Source of the DNA: Nitrospirales bacterium
GTDB lineage: Bacteria; Nitrospirota; Nitrospiria; Nitrospirales; UBA8639
NCBI GenBank assembly: GCA_021603905.1
Contig: BQIU01000016.1
Span: 1 to 55,625, forward strand
Reading direction: 5' to 3'
Length of the DNA stretch: 55,625 nt
Shown: positions 1 to 8,060 of the stretch, in pieces
Layout: each line of letters opens with the position of its first letter
How positions within the stretch are numbered: the stretch's first letter is position 1
Notes under the pieces: generated by a model
What the model was told of the DNA's origin: nothing
Seen by the model: only the letters and a program-made list of their open reading frames with translations
Databases searched by the model: none
Translations under genes and position numbers: made by a program

Positions 1-1
1 A

Positions 2-568
2 ATCACCACCTATTCTCCACTCCGCCAATGGGGTGTCGGGAAAGGCCATCGACTCGCCGTGATGGGACTGGGAGGCCTTGGACACATGGCGGTGAAACTG
101 GGGCGAGCCCTCGGCGCAGACGTGACCGTCTTCAGTCGTTCTGAAAACAAGCAGAAAGTAGCCGAACGTCTTGGCGCCATAGACTATGTGAGCACGTCCC
201 AAGACGGAGTCTTCGCACGTTATGCGCGGAAGTTTGATTTTATGATTGATACCATCTCTGCACCTCATGATCTCAATGCGTATCTCGACTTGCTCAAAAC
301 CGATGGCACCCTGATTGTTGTCGGAGTTCCTGATCAACCTTTAGCCATCGACCCCTTCTCACTTATTCTTCGCCGACGTCGAGTCGTCGGGTCACTCATT
401 GGCGGCATTCGAGAAACTCAAGACATGCTGGACTTCTGTGGAGAACATGACATTACTTCGGATATTGAAGTCATTTCCATACAAGACATTAACCACGCGT
501 ACGAACGAGTCGTGCGCGGCGATGTCCAGTTTCGCTTCGTCATCGATATGAGTACATTAGATCAATAA
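2..568 (+). CDS. Zinc-dependent alcohol dehydrogenase, C-terminal part (5' end outside window)
   Basis: The reading frame is open from base 2 and ends at 568, so only the last ~188 residues are present. They hold the NAD(P)-binding Rossmann fold of the medium-chain dehydrogenase family, with the nucleotide loop GLGGLGHMAVKLGRALGA near the start. Sequence style (YSPLRQWGVGKGHRLAV, then SRSENKQ) fits the cinnamyl-alcohol/YahK-type group, which reduces aldehydes with NADPH in the cytoplasm. The zinc-ligand region of the N-terminal catalytic domain lies outside the window and cannot be checked. The family call is firm; the substrate is unknown. Confidence 0.88.
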   Translation: MTTYSPLRQWGVGKGHRLAVMGLGGLGHMAVKLGRALGADVTVFSRSENKQKVAERLGAIDYVSTSQDGVFARYARKFDFMIDTISAPHDLNAYLDLLKTDGTLIVVGVPDQPLAIDPFSLILRRRRVVGSLIGGIRETQDMLDFCGEHDITSDIEVISIQDINHAYERVVRGDVQFRFVIDMSTLDQ

Positions 569-811
569 TTCCTCATGTGAAATACACCATGATGGGTAAA
601 CAGCTGTATGCGATAGAGATCTTGTCAATGTTTTCTGGAAGAACAACACGCATTACAGAGCGTCATCTGTCCAGGAGTAAACGTAGTCCCGGCTCAGGGG
701 TCTGCACTCACCAAACTACTCTTGCCTAACCTTTCACAAAACGCTATCATTTACTCCACTTCATCTCGATCCATCTATCCTGTTTCATGACCGGAGGCAA
801 GGAGGCCCACC

Positions 812-1483
812 ATGAGGAAGAGAAACCAAAGGCCAACCATCTTACTATCGATCATGGGCTGTCTCAGCCTGCTGTGTGTTATGGGTACAGTTACGCCGGT
901 TCAGGCGACATCCTTTACGGCGTTCATGAACAGTTCTCAAGAAATTGCCCCTGCTGGATTGACCAATTCTCCATTGACGGGCTTAGCGCAACTCCAGCTC
1001 AGACAAATCAGTGGAACTTATGCATTGTCGTTTATGATCACGGTGGACAGCGGATTCGATTTTCAGGGATTTGGAACCCCGAATCCAATGGGAGGAGAAC
1101 TCGTCTCAGCGCTTCACTTTCACAACCAAGATCGAGGATCCAACGGACCTGTCGTCTTTGGAATTTTCGGCCCAAGTTCAGATCTTGATGGCGACACGAT
1201 GACTCAGGTTAATACAAACGGCACCACGACGGTGACGGGAGAATGGGATCAAACCGAAGGGAACGGCGGAGCGACGCTGACAGATTTTCTTCCTTCGCTT
1301 TTGAATGCTCAGCCAGGACAAGACGTTCCGCTCTATCTCAATCTTCATACTGCCAATGACCCATCTGGAGTCATTCGAGGACAACTCGCTGCCGTTCCTG
1401 AACCGGGAACACTCTTGTTATTCGGTAGCGGCTTACTTGGTCTTTTGGGATATCATCGATATCAACGAAAAGGCGTCCAATAA
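812..1483 (+). CDS. CHRD domain protein with PEP-CTERM sorting signal
   Basis: This 223-residue exported protein starts at an ATG preceded by a strong ribosome site (GGAGG 6 bases upstream). It has an N-terminal signal peptide (hydrophobic stretch LLSIMGCLSLLCVMGTV), then one CHRD domain (about residues 32-190; TAFMNSSQEIAP, ALHFHNQ, YLNLHTANDPSGVIRGQL). The C-terminus is a textbook PEP-CTERM tail: VPEPGTLLLFGSG, a hydrophobic helix and a basic end. PEP-CTERM proteins are normally processed by an exosortase and linked to exopolysaccharide or surface export; no exosortase gene is in this window. CHRD domains occur in chordin and in many bacterial proteins of unknown role, so the function is unknown. 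Confidence 0.9.
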   Translation: MRKRNQRPTILLSIMGCLSLLCVMGTVTPVQATSFTAFMNSSQEIAPAGLTNSPLTGLAQLQLRQISGTYALSFMITVDSGFDFQGFGTPNPMGGELVSALHFHNQDRGSNGPVVFGIFGPSSDLDGDTMTQVNTNGTTTVTGEWDQTEGNGGATLTDFLPSLLNAQPGQDVPLYLNLHTANDPSGVIRGQLAAVPEPGTLLLFGSGLLGLLGYHRYQRKGVQ

Positions 1484-1516
1484 GATTTGATCTTACCTGA
1501 TTGACTCGCGAGACCG

Positions 1517-1831
1517 TCATGAAGGAGGAAGTAAGGGGCCGGCCCACTGCCCTTTGACTCGCTGCACGTCGACGAGATTATTTGGAGGGCCTAAGTCCGC
1601 CATTAACTTTGTATCGATCCGGCCATGGGAGACATGTAGTAACTGAGGGTTACTGACTCCTGGTGGCTTAAACCAATACCAGCCAGGACAGTCCGGAATC
1701 CGGTCACTCCAATTGGGAAGAATATGCCGCAGATCACGTTCAAGCCGAGCTTGGACCTGCGCGGGATCATGATTGCCTAAGAATGTCTTGAGCCCATCAT
1801 AGACCGCTTCAACATGCGCTCGTATGCTCAT
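1517..1831 (-). CDS. Hypothetical protein, 104 residues
   Basis: I do not recognise this protein. It is soluble, rich in Trp and Pro (a WYWFKPPG segment mid-protein) and has no signal peptide. I start it at the ATG at 1831 (MSIRAHVEAVYDGL), which has a GAGAAG ribosome site; a TTG at 1861 would add ten residues. It lies 51 bases after the broken cupin gene on the same strand and was probably the last gene of that small operon. Coding character (no rare-codon runs, plausible start) supports a real gene, but no function can be given. Confidence 0.55.
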   Translation of the reverse strand: MSIRAHVEAVYDGLKTFLGNHDPAQVQARLERDLRHILPNWSDRIPDCPGWYWFKPPGVSNPQLLHVSHGRIDTKLMADLGPPNNLVDVQRVKGQWAGPLLPPS

Positions 1832-1882
1832 AACAGACTTCTCGAATTTACCTGCCTGCAAATATCTAAGGACAACGGATAT

Positions 1883-2248
1883 TCATTCCACGTTACGATG
1901 AACAGTCGCAGGAGAAAGGCCAGGAACACAGACCGTGATATATTCTGCTCCTTCAGCTTCAGGGGTACTATAGCGAATCCACGGCCCAGCTTCACAGATC
2001 ACGGCCTGGCCTGGACGAACGTCCAACACACCATGCTTGGACGCAACTCGTACCATCCCTTTTAGGACAACCTTTGTTTCCGTGAACTCTGGCTGCTCGC
2101 CAACTTAAGTCCATCCTGCTGGACATACAATTTTTGCCAGACTCATTGCGTCAGAGCTCGTGGCCACGCGTCCAGCATATTCTTCAATCAATTTTGGATT
2201 CTGGCCGACTGGCGGAATCAGACAAGGTTGTTCAAAGAGTTTCGGCAT
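1883..2248 (-). pseudogene. Cupin-family gene interrupted by one in-frame stop codon
   Basis: Read from the ATG at 2248, this frame is 121 codons long, exactly the length of the intact cupin gene at 16780-17145, and about 60% identical to it by eye (shared LIEEYAGRVAT, FTETKVVLKGM, EYITVCVPGFSP). Codon 48 is TAA (bases 2105-2107) where the intact copy has GAA (Glu, in GWVEPGQ). Everything after the stop is still in frame and well conserved, so the mutation is recent, or it is a sequencing error. The gene starts 10 bases after the upstream exported-protein gene, in an operon-like arrangement. If expressed as is, it would give only a 47-residue fragment. Confidence 0.8.
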
Positions 2249-2258
2249 AATGATGAGC

Positions 2259-2732
2259 TTATTCTTCAGGAAAGTGAAGATCTTCAGGATGTAATGACGA
2301 CATGGTTACATCTTCAAACTCGTCTCCAGAAACTGGTTCAGACTGAAAACTGCCTCCACTCCTACGGTGGAGCGTAAACGTGATAATGGAAACCTGATTG
2401 CCCGGTTGATCAACGGAAAACTGAGCGCTTTTTGTGTAACTGTACTCTTTCGGACTACTCCCATAACGCACCAAGACATGGTAGTCTCCTGCCTCAACTC
2501 GTACAGTGCGCTTTTGACCTCTGAGGAGACTCACCACCACCTTCGTTGGACCAAACAACTTTACGATCGCATTTTGACCTGAATGGTTTTCAAACGTAAT
2601 TTTATTCTGAGGCGATTGAGCCGAGAACACTATCCACGATTGACCAAGCATTCCAAACAGGACAAGACACAGAACAAATATTCGACCGTGCCGTGATGTA
2701 GCAACCTGTCCATTCATCGTATTTCGCATCAT
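2259..2732 (-). CDS. Exported protein of unknown function
   Basis: About 157 residues, starting at the ATG at 2732 (a GTG at 2762 would add ten). The N-terminus is a signal peptide: basic stretch SRHGR followed by FVLCLVLFGMLGQSWIVFSAQ. The mature part looks like a small beta-sandwich (ITFENHSGQNAIVKLFGP, then VRVEAGDYHVLVRYG), the pattern of secreted proteins that present a modified surface residue or bind small ligands. The C-terminus is acidic. It is followed after 10 bases by the broken cupin gene. No function can be assigned. Confidence 0.65.
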   Translation of the reverse strand: MMRNTMNGQVATSRHGRIFVLCLVLFGMLGQSWIVFSAQSPQNKITFENHSGQNAIVKLFGPTKVVVSLLRGQKRTVRVEAGDYHVLVRYGSSPKEYSYTKSAQFSVDQPGNQVSIITFTLHRRSGGSFQSEPVSGDEFEDVTMSSLHPEDLHFPEE

Positions 2733-2827
2733 GGTTCGAGACTTCACCTTTCCCTCTATCACTTCGATAAAGTTTTTATCAATACATTAAGAAATCTATC
2801 AATTCGATAGTCAGCAGTAAACAAGCA

Positions 2828-3613
2828 TTACGGCGTATCGGAAGCAGAGGTTTGATATTGAAAATTAAAATCTTGTTGTTGTCCACTCTTGAACGTCAGA
2901 TTTTGTTCAAGATACCCCAATGATGGGTGCCACGCACTCACGGTATACGTACCCGCTGGAATGTCCGTAATCGTAAAACGTCCGGTCTCATTTGTTGTTG
3001 CAAAATAGGGATTGAGTGGAACAAGAATCCACGTTTGCATAAATCGATGTTGATCGCATTCGACTTTGACGACACCGCTATTCCTGGTTGTCAACTTCGT
3101 CGTTTTTTCTTCACCTGTTTCTAAATTGGGAAAGTCAAACAATGGAATGCGTCCTTTGTTTAACATTTCCCATCCACGTAGTGGATGGAGCACCGAATCA
3201 TTCATCAAGACACGAAGATAGTCACCATCCATACCCGCCATCACCAGTTGATCGAACTGACAACGATTCACTGTCAGCTTGGGGAACTCTGTTGTTGGAG
3301 CCTTTCCCCGATCCAGATCTTGAATAAACACTACCACATCAGCAATTTCATGGGCCGATGAAACCCTGGCACGCGGAAGAATGACATTGCCTTCATTGTC
3401 AGCAATGGGTTGACAATGCTCTGGATAGGCACCCATCGTCACCTGAAAACGAAAGGGAGGCGGAGCAGGTCCGGATAGTGTAACCATGCCACTCAGCGTC
3501 GCTCCATCGTTTACCGTGACTTCTTCATACGCTAAAACAAACCCATTTCCCTGTATGATAACTGCGACCAACAAAACAAATACAAAATGATAAATTAACT
3601 TTGACGCATTCAA
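2828..3613 (-). CDS. Exported protein with carboxypeptidase-regulatory-like domain
   Basis: I choose a TTG start at 3613, because an AGGAG lies 7-8 bases before it and the product then opens directly with a signal peptide (LIYHFVFVLLVAVIIQGNGFVLA). A GTG at 3658 is the longer alternative. The mature protein of ~235 residues has an N-terminal beta-rich part (TLSGMVTLSGPAPPP), a cupredoxin-like middle with conserved His/Cys (KVECDQHRFMQTWILV), and a C-terminal carboxypeptidase-regulatory/transthyretin-like fold (TNETGRFTITDIPAGTYTVSAWHP). Such proteins occur next to respiratory or surface genes in many environmental bacteria. The precise role, perhaps metal or cell-surface binding, is not known. 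Confidence 0.75.
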   Translation of the reverse strand: MNASKLIYHFVFVLLVAVIIQGNGFVLAYEEVTVNDGATLSGMVTLSGPAPPPFRFQVTMGAYPEHCQPIADNEGNVILPRARVSSAHEIADVVVFIQDLDRGKAPTTEFPKLTVNRCQFDQLVMAGMDGDYLRVLMNDSVLHPLRGWEMLNKGRIPLFDFPNLETGEEKTTKLTTRNSGVVKVECDQHRFMQTWILVPLNPYFATTNETGRFTITDIPAGTYTVSAWHPSLGYLEQNLTFKSGQQQDFNFQYQTSASDTP

Positions 3614-3688
3614 TTCATGACTCCTCGTGTAATAAGTCAAAACATCAAAATATCTCACCGAATTTCTGAGACTTCAACACTTCGTACT

Positions 3689-4057
3689 TTACATGATTTT
3701 CGCCCGTCGTGAATACACAAAACTGTACAGACCAAGATTAAGAAGAACGACGGATAAACCAAGATACCATTGAATCGATAGGGTCAACCCATCTGGATAG
3801 ATCACCGGAACAAGGTAGTGCTCAATAAACCCGCCTGAAAATCCGGCCTCTCCACCGGAGTGTCTGAGCCAATTCTCAAGCGGAGTGAGAGGACATATCC
3901 ATCCTCCAAATTCGAGAGCTGCAACCCATAACACAGCGGGGAGATGTACCCACAATACCCAATTCCACCTCAGGATCAACAACCCACCCACGAGCACAAA
4001 CAGAATAAAGCAAAGGTGGAAGACAAGGACAAGGTCTGCAAGACTCTGAAACAGCAT
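3689..4057 (-). CDS. DUF2784 family membrane protein
   Basis: A 122-residue integral membrane protein with three or four hydrophobic segments (LADLVLVFHLCFILFVLVGG; VLWVHLPAVLWVAALEF; WYLGLSVVLLNLGLYSFVY). The pattern ADLVLVFHLCFILFVLVGG ... EFGGWICPLTPLENWLR ... GGFIEHYLVPVIYP is diagnostic of DUF2784, a small inner-membrane family of unknown function. It is transcribed leftward and followed by a 75-base gap before the regulatory-like exported protein. Confidence 0.9.
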   Translation of the reverse strand: MLFQSLADLVLVFHLCFILFVLVGGLLILRWNWVLWVHLPAVLWVAALEFGGWICPLTPLENWLRHSGGEAGFSGGFIEHYLVPVIYPDGLTLSIQWYLGLSVVLLNLGLYSFVYSRRAKIM

Positions 4058-4258
4058 GATTCAGGTTTTCACACAAGTGCGTTGAGTCATGAAAACGATT
4101 AAAAACAGAGAAAACGTAAAAATTTGAACACGGACCACTCAGAAAAGTCAGGTCGTTGTCCGAAAACTATGTAAAGCAGCCTCCCGGGCGTGATCACATA
4201 CGATTATAACCATCACCATAATTGCCTAACAAACACCAACCAAATATATCATACAGAA

Positions 4259-5599
4259 ATGACGCAATCGCTTTCAGACAATCTCGACACACAGACCATA
4301 CATGCACCGAACCTCGGCACCATTCTCTTAGTCGAGCATCTGCCAAACAACGTAGAAATATTACAGGAATGTTTCTCCGCTTTTGGATTTGAATTGATTG
4401 TCGCGCATGATGGCGACACCACGCTGCAACAATGTGAGCACATGCGTCCTGATGTCATTTTATTAGATCTCATGATCCCCGGCATGAGTGGATTCGAAGT
4501 CTGTCGACAATTAAAAGAACAAGACTCAACGAAAGACATTCCGGTTATTTTCATGAAAGCTCAAGATGATCCTGTGAGCCCGGCAAAAGGATTTTCTGTA
4601 GGAGCGGTAGATTATGTCACGAAGCCACTACAACTAGAGGAAATCTTAGCCAGGGTGACTGCACAATTGAAAATTCGCAAGTTACAAACACAGCTCGAAG
4701 AAACCATTGAAACGCTTCAACAGGAAATCCATGAACGGCAACGTGCTGAGGAGACTGCCAGACTCGCGATGGAACACACGCAGGAAGCCAACGAACATAT
4801 GAAACGAGACTTGGCCGCCGCCGCACGGGTTCAGCAAGCCTTACTACCAGATGCCGCACCAAACATCCCAGGCGCAGCCTTTGCCTGGACCTATCGTCCC
4901 TGCGCAGAGCTGGGAGGCGATTCCTTAAATGTGTTTTCTCTGAATGACCACCAGGTCGGCATGTATGTATTAGATGTCACTGGGCATGGCGTTCCCGCCT
5001 CTCTTCTGTCTGTGACACTCAGCCGGGTGCTCATTCCCCGCAGTGATCCTTCATGTCTCTTTGTTCGGTCCGACACAAGGACTGGCCTCTCAACATTAAC
5101 CTCTCCGGCAGAAGTCGCCACTCGACTGAACCTCATGTTTCCGATGCGTCCGGGAGGACATCAATACTTTACTCTCCTCTATGGCATCCTGAACACTCAG
5201 GACGGGACATTTCGCTACGTCTGTGCTGGTCACCCGCCGCCCATTGTACATGCAAAAGGTCAGTATCCAATCGTTTGTGAAGCTCGTAGCCTGCCTATTG
5301 GGCTGTTCGAAGACGAACACTATGAAGACTCCATCATTCAACTTGAACATGACTCACGACTCTATCTGTACTCTGACGGGGTCCTGGAAGCCATGAATAC
5401 ACAACGAGAGATATTTGGGGAATCACGGTTAACATCAACGATCCAACGCGCACAACATATCGATCTTCAATCAAGCGTTGAGTTCATCGCAACAGCCGCA
5501 TCAAATTGGACTCAGCACGGACAGATTCACGACGACCTTTCAATCCTGGCCGTGGAATGTCTTGGACAATCAATGCCTATGAACGGAAATGAAACATGA
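4259..5599 (+). CDS. Receiver-domain PP2C-type (SpoIIE) serine phosphatase
   Basis: An N-terminal response-regulator receiver domain (about residues 20-135; phospho-acceptor D70 in VILLDLMIPGMSG, Lys in DYVTKPLQ) is joined by a coiled coil (residues ~140-190, LQTQLEETIETLQQEI) to a SpoIIE/PP2C phosphatase domain (LGGDSLNVFSL, VLDVTGHGVPASLLSV, final DDLSILAVE). It should dephosphorylate a STAS anti-anti-sigma-type protein in response to phospho-transfer. The usual acidic pair of the receiver pocket is replaced by Glu-His (LLVEHLPNN), which may alter activation. Its stop overlaps the next gene (ATGA). Neither the ATG at 4259 nor a GTG at 4190 (23 residues longer) has a clear ribosome site. Confidence 0.88.
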   Translation: MTQSLSDNLDTQTIHAPNLGTILLVEHLPNNVEILQECFSAFGFELIVAHDGDTTLQQCEHMRPDVILLDLMIPGMSGFEVCRQLKEQDSTKDIPVIFMKAQDDPVSPAKGFSVGAVDYVTKPLQLEEILARVTAQLKIRKLQTQLEETIETLQQEIHERQRAEETARLAMEHTQEANEHMKRDLAAAARVQQALLPDAAPNIPGAAFAWTYRPCAELGGDSLNVFSLNDHQVGMYVLDVTGHGVPASLLSVTLSRVLIPRSDPSCLFVRSDTRTGLSTLTSPAEVATRLNLMFPMRPGGHQYFTLLYGILNTQDGTFRYVCAGHPPPIVHAKGQYPIVCEARSLPIGLFEDEHYEDSIIQLEHDSRLYLYSDGVLEAMNTQREIFGESRLTSTIQRAQHIDLQSSVEFIATAASNWTQHGQIHDDLSILAVECLGQSMPMNGNET

Positions 5600-6054
5600 A
5601 AGATCGACGTATCATCATGAGTCATTTCGACACGCAAAAGTCTCATCATCAATTACTCGCGTATCGATTTTCAGCGCAAGCCAAAAAATTGAAAGACACA
5701 CGAGTCAAAGTGAGAGCGATACTCATGGAACATGGATACGATCCAGGCATGATCGAGCAGGTCGTCATCGCCATCGATGAAGCCTGTCAAAACATTATTC
5801 GACATGCCTATGGCCGGGAAACCGAGGAAGCCATTGTTTTGCAAATAAAACAGAATCATCAGACGCTGGCCATTACATTACGAGACTATGCACCACACGT
5901 GAACGTTCCTTACATGGAACTCCGTGACTTGGAGGAAGTTCGTCCAGGAGGGCTTGGGGGGCACTTTATGCATCAAACAATGGACGAGATCTCTGTGGAA
6001 CCAGCACCTGAGGGAAACGGCAATATTCTTCGAATGTTCAAACAAATTTCATAA
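5596..6054 (+). CDS. RsbW/SpoIIAB-like serine kinase (anti-sigma factor family)
   Basis: A 152-residue GHKL-fold ATPase. The N box is clear (IDEACQNIIRHAYG, with E62 and N66), and the ATP-lid glycines follow (RPGGLGGHFMHQTMDEI). Proteins of this type phosphorylate a STAS partner and bind either that partner or a target such as a sigma factor. It overlaps the upstream PP2C phosphatase by 4 bases and is followed after 29 bases by a STAS gene, so all three elements of a partner-switching circuit are present in order. No sigma factor is nearby, so its target is not evident. Confidence 0.88.
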   Translation: MKDRRIIMSHFDTQKSHHQLLAYRFSAQAKKLKDTRVKVRAILMEHGYDPGMIEQVVIAIDEACQNIIRHAYGRETEEAIVLQIKQNHQTLAITLRDYAPHVNVPYMELRDLEEVRPGGLGGHFMHQTMDEISVEPAPEGNGNILRMFKQIS

Positions 6055-6083
6055 TCTGTGATCGTTAAAAAAGGAAGACCTCT

Positions 6084-6416
6084 ATGGAACATACGGTACG
6101 CAGCGAACAGGGCAGTCACATTGTGGCATTGAGTGGAGAAATCGATCTTGAGAGTTCACCTATGGCACGAACCGTACTCTTGGAGGTCGTTGAGCAGGCA
6201 TCAAAAGTTTTCGTGGATTTGACGTCCGTTACGTATATGGACAGCTCAGGCATTGCCAGCCTGGTTGAAGCGTATCAACAGGCCAAAAAATCCCAGATCG
6301 GATTTGTCCTCGTGTCAGCAAGCCCGGCAGTCTTACGAGTCCTACACATGGCACGACTCGATAAAGTCTTTACGATTCACGAAAACCTGGAACTTGCGCA
6401 ACATGCCGACCTCTGA
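6084..6416 (+). CDS. STAS domain protein (RsbV/SpoIIAA or MlaB-like)
   Basis: A 110-residue single STAS domain with the hallmark phospho-site loop VTYMDSSGIASL (Ser54/Ser55), which in SpoIIAA/RsbV is phosphorylated by the cognate kinase and dephosphorylated by a PP2C phosphatase. A GGAAG ribosome site precedes the ATG. Its 3' end overlaps the start of the permease gene by 14 bases, the position held by the STAS subunit (MlaB) in E. coli-type Mla transporters. It may therefore be an anti-sigma antagonist, a transporter subunit, or both; the sequence alone cannot decide. Confidence 0.9.
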   Translation: MEHTVRSEQGSHIVALSGEIDLESSPMARTVLLEVVEQASKVFVDLTSVTYMDSSGIASLVEAYQQAKKSQIGFVLVSASPAVLRVLHMARLDKVFTIHENLELAQHADL

Positions 6417-7221
6417 GCTTCTATCGCATCACGTGATCCGAAAGGTCGAAGCCCTCGGTCGTCACACCATACGGTTAGTAGATTCAATAGGATTCGGGAC
6501 ATCGCTCCTCTATCAAGCAGGCTACTGGCTCCTGCTTGGACATCGACGCCAGCAACCGGTTCACCTCACGCCGCTTGTTGTGCAAATGATGGAAATCGGA
6601 ATTCGAGCGATCCCAATCATTGCCCTGGTCTCTCTCACGATCGGCTTGATGCTGGCCATTCAAGGCATCAATGCACTCAAAGGTTTTGGAGCAGAACAAC
6701 AAGTCACCTTTGGTGTTGCACTTTCCGTTGTCAGAGAATTTGCGCCTCTGATGACAGGAATTTTAGTGGCTGGACGATCCGGAGCGGCATTAGCAGCACG
6801 TCTGAGTACAATGACAATCCATAACGAAGTGGATGCCTTACGAGTCATGGGTATCAATCCGATTCGTTTTTTAGTCGTACCCAATTTACTCGCTATGTTG
6901 ATCATGCTTCCGTCTCTGACGTGGCTCTCAGATCTCATCGCACTTGGCGGAGCAGGACTATACATCACCACTGATCTCGGAATGTCCTTCGGCCGATATC
7001 TTCAACAAACCATGTACATCGTCAGCACAGCCGATGTGTTACATGGTCTCGGCAAAAGCGTGGTATTTGGTGCACTCATCACCATTGTGGGTGTCGTCAA
7101 TGGATCCTCGGTGACGGGAGGGGCAGAAGGCGTTGGAAGGGTCACGACGAATGCTGTTGTTCATGCCATCTTAGCCATTATTCTAGCGGATTTAATCATT
7201 GTCTTCCTGATGACGAGATAG
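6403..7221 (+). CDS. mlaE: MlaE-type ABC lipid transporter permease
   Basis: The frame stays open upstream to 6253, but the true start is the ATG at 6403 (MPTSELL), since the earlier part merely shadows the STAS gene. The 272-residue product has about five membrane helices and the permease signature of the MlaE family (LMTGILVAGRSGAALAARLSTM, then NEVDALRVMGINPIRFLV, and GVVNGSSVTGGAEGVGRVTT). In Gram-negative bacteria it forms the inner-membrane part of the complex that moves phospholipids between the inner and outer membranes. It overlaps the STAS gene and is followed after 8 bases by the ATPase gene. Confidence 0.93.
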   Translation: MPTSELLSHHVIRKVEALGRHTIRLVDSIGFGTSLLYQAGYWLLLGHRRQQPVHLTPLVVQMMEIGIRAIPIIALVSLTIGLMLAIQGINALKGFGAEQQVTFGVALSVVREFAPLMTGILVAGRSGAALAARLSTMTIHNEVDALRVMGINPIRFLVVPNLLAMLIMLPSLTWLSDLIALGGAGLYITTDLGMSFGRYLQQTMYIVSTADVLHGLGKSVVFGALITIVGVVNGSSVTGGAEGVGRVTTNAVVHAILAIILADLIIVFLMTR

Positions 7222-7229
7222 AGTGAACC

Positions 7230-8051
7230 ATGACAACCGAGAACAGAGACAACACACCGGTCATTGAGGTCAAAGACGTCGTGACGCATTACGGCTCTCG
7301 TAAAATACTCAATCGCGTGAATGTTAACATTCAGCCTGGGGAGATCATGGTCATCATGGGAGGAAGCGGTTCAGGCAAAAGCACTTTACTGAGACATCTC
7401 ATTGGGTTAGAGCGAATCAGCGCAGGATACATTCGGCTTCTCGGTCAGGACATCAGTCAAATGAGTGATTATGAACTGACGCGGTTTTACCGAAGATTGG
7501 GTGTGGCCTTTCAGGGTGGCGCACTCTTTAGTTCAATGACGGTAGGGGAAAATATCATGCTTCCGCTTCGTGAACATACCACCCTTGACGAGAAGACAAT
7601 GGGCATTATGGTACGCATGAAACTGGAAGTCGTCAATCTCGCAGGCTTCGAAGATCTCATGCCTTCAGAATTGTCTGGTGGCATGCTCAAACGAGCGGCA
7701 TTCGCCCGGGCCGTCATCATGGACCCGACTTTGCTGTTTTGCGATGAACCGTCAGCCGGCCTGGACCCTGTGGTCGCTTCATCATTAGATGAACTGATCC
7801 TGCAACTTCGTGACGCCCTCAACATGACCATTGTCGTAGTCACACATGAACTGGAGAGTGCCTTTCGCATTGCTGACAGGATCACGATTTTAGATAAAGG
7901 AGAGGTCCTCACCATTGGGTCAGTCGACGAAGTGCGGGAGTCCGGAAACAAACGAATACAAGATTTATTCAATCGACGTTTCGAAGAAACGACCCTTGAT
8001 CCTGACGAATACTTGGCACGGCTCACAGGAGAACCTATCGAAGAAAATTAA
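7230..8051 (+). CDS. mlaF: MlaF-type ABC transporter ATP-binding protein
   Basis: A 273-residue ABC ATPase. Walker A is GGSGSGKST (Lys50), the signature is LSGGMLKRAAFARA (residues 148-161, with the Gly-Met variation usual in this subfamily), Walker B is LLFCDEPSAGLD (catalytic Glu173), and the switch His is in VVVTHELESAF. Close spacing to mlaE (8 bases) and mlaD (9 bases) marks it as the energy subunit of this lipid transporter. The extended C-terminus (RRFEETTLDPDEYL) is typical of MCE-system ATPases. Confidence 0.93.
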   Translation: MTTENRDNTPVIEVKDVVTHYGSRKILNRVNVNIQPGEIMVIMGGSGSGKSTLLRHLIGLERISAGYIRLLGQDISQMSDYELTRFYRRLGVAFQGGALFSSMTVGENIMLPLREHTTLDEKTMGIMVRMKLEVVNLAGFEDLMPSELSGGMLKRAAFARAVIMDPTLLFCDEPSAGLDPVVASSLDELILQLRDALNMTIVVVTHELESAFRIADRITILDKGEVLTIGSVDEVRESGNKRIQDLFNRRFEETTLDPDEYLARLTGEPIEEN

Positions 8052-8060
8052 TGACAGCCT

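Noticed and set aside
787..1188. 133-codon rightward frame over the CHRD gene
   Set aside because: It lies out of phase inside the CHRD gene, which has the better ribosome site, signal peptide and domain.
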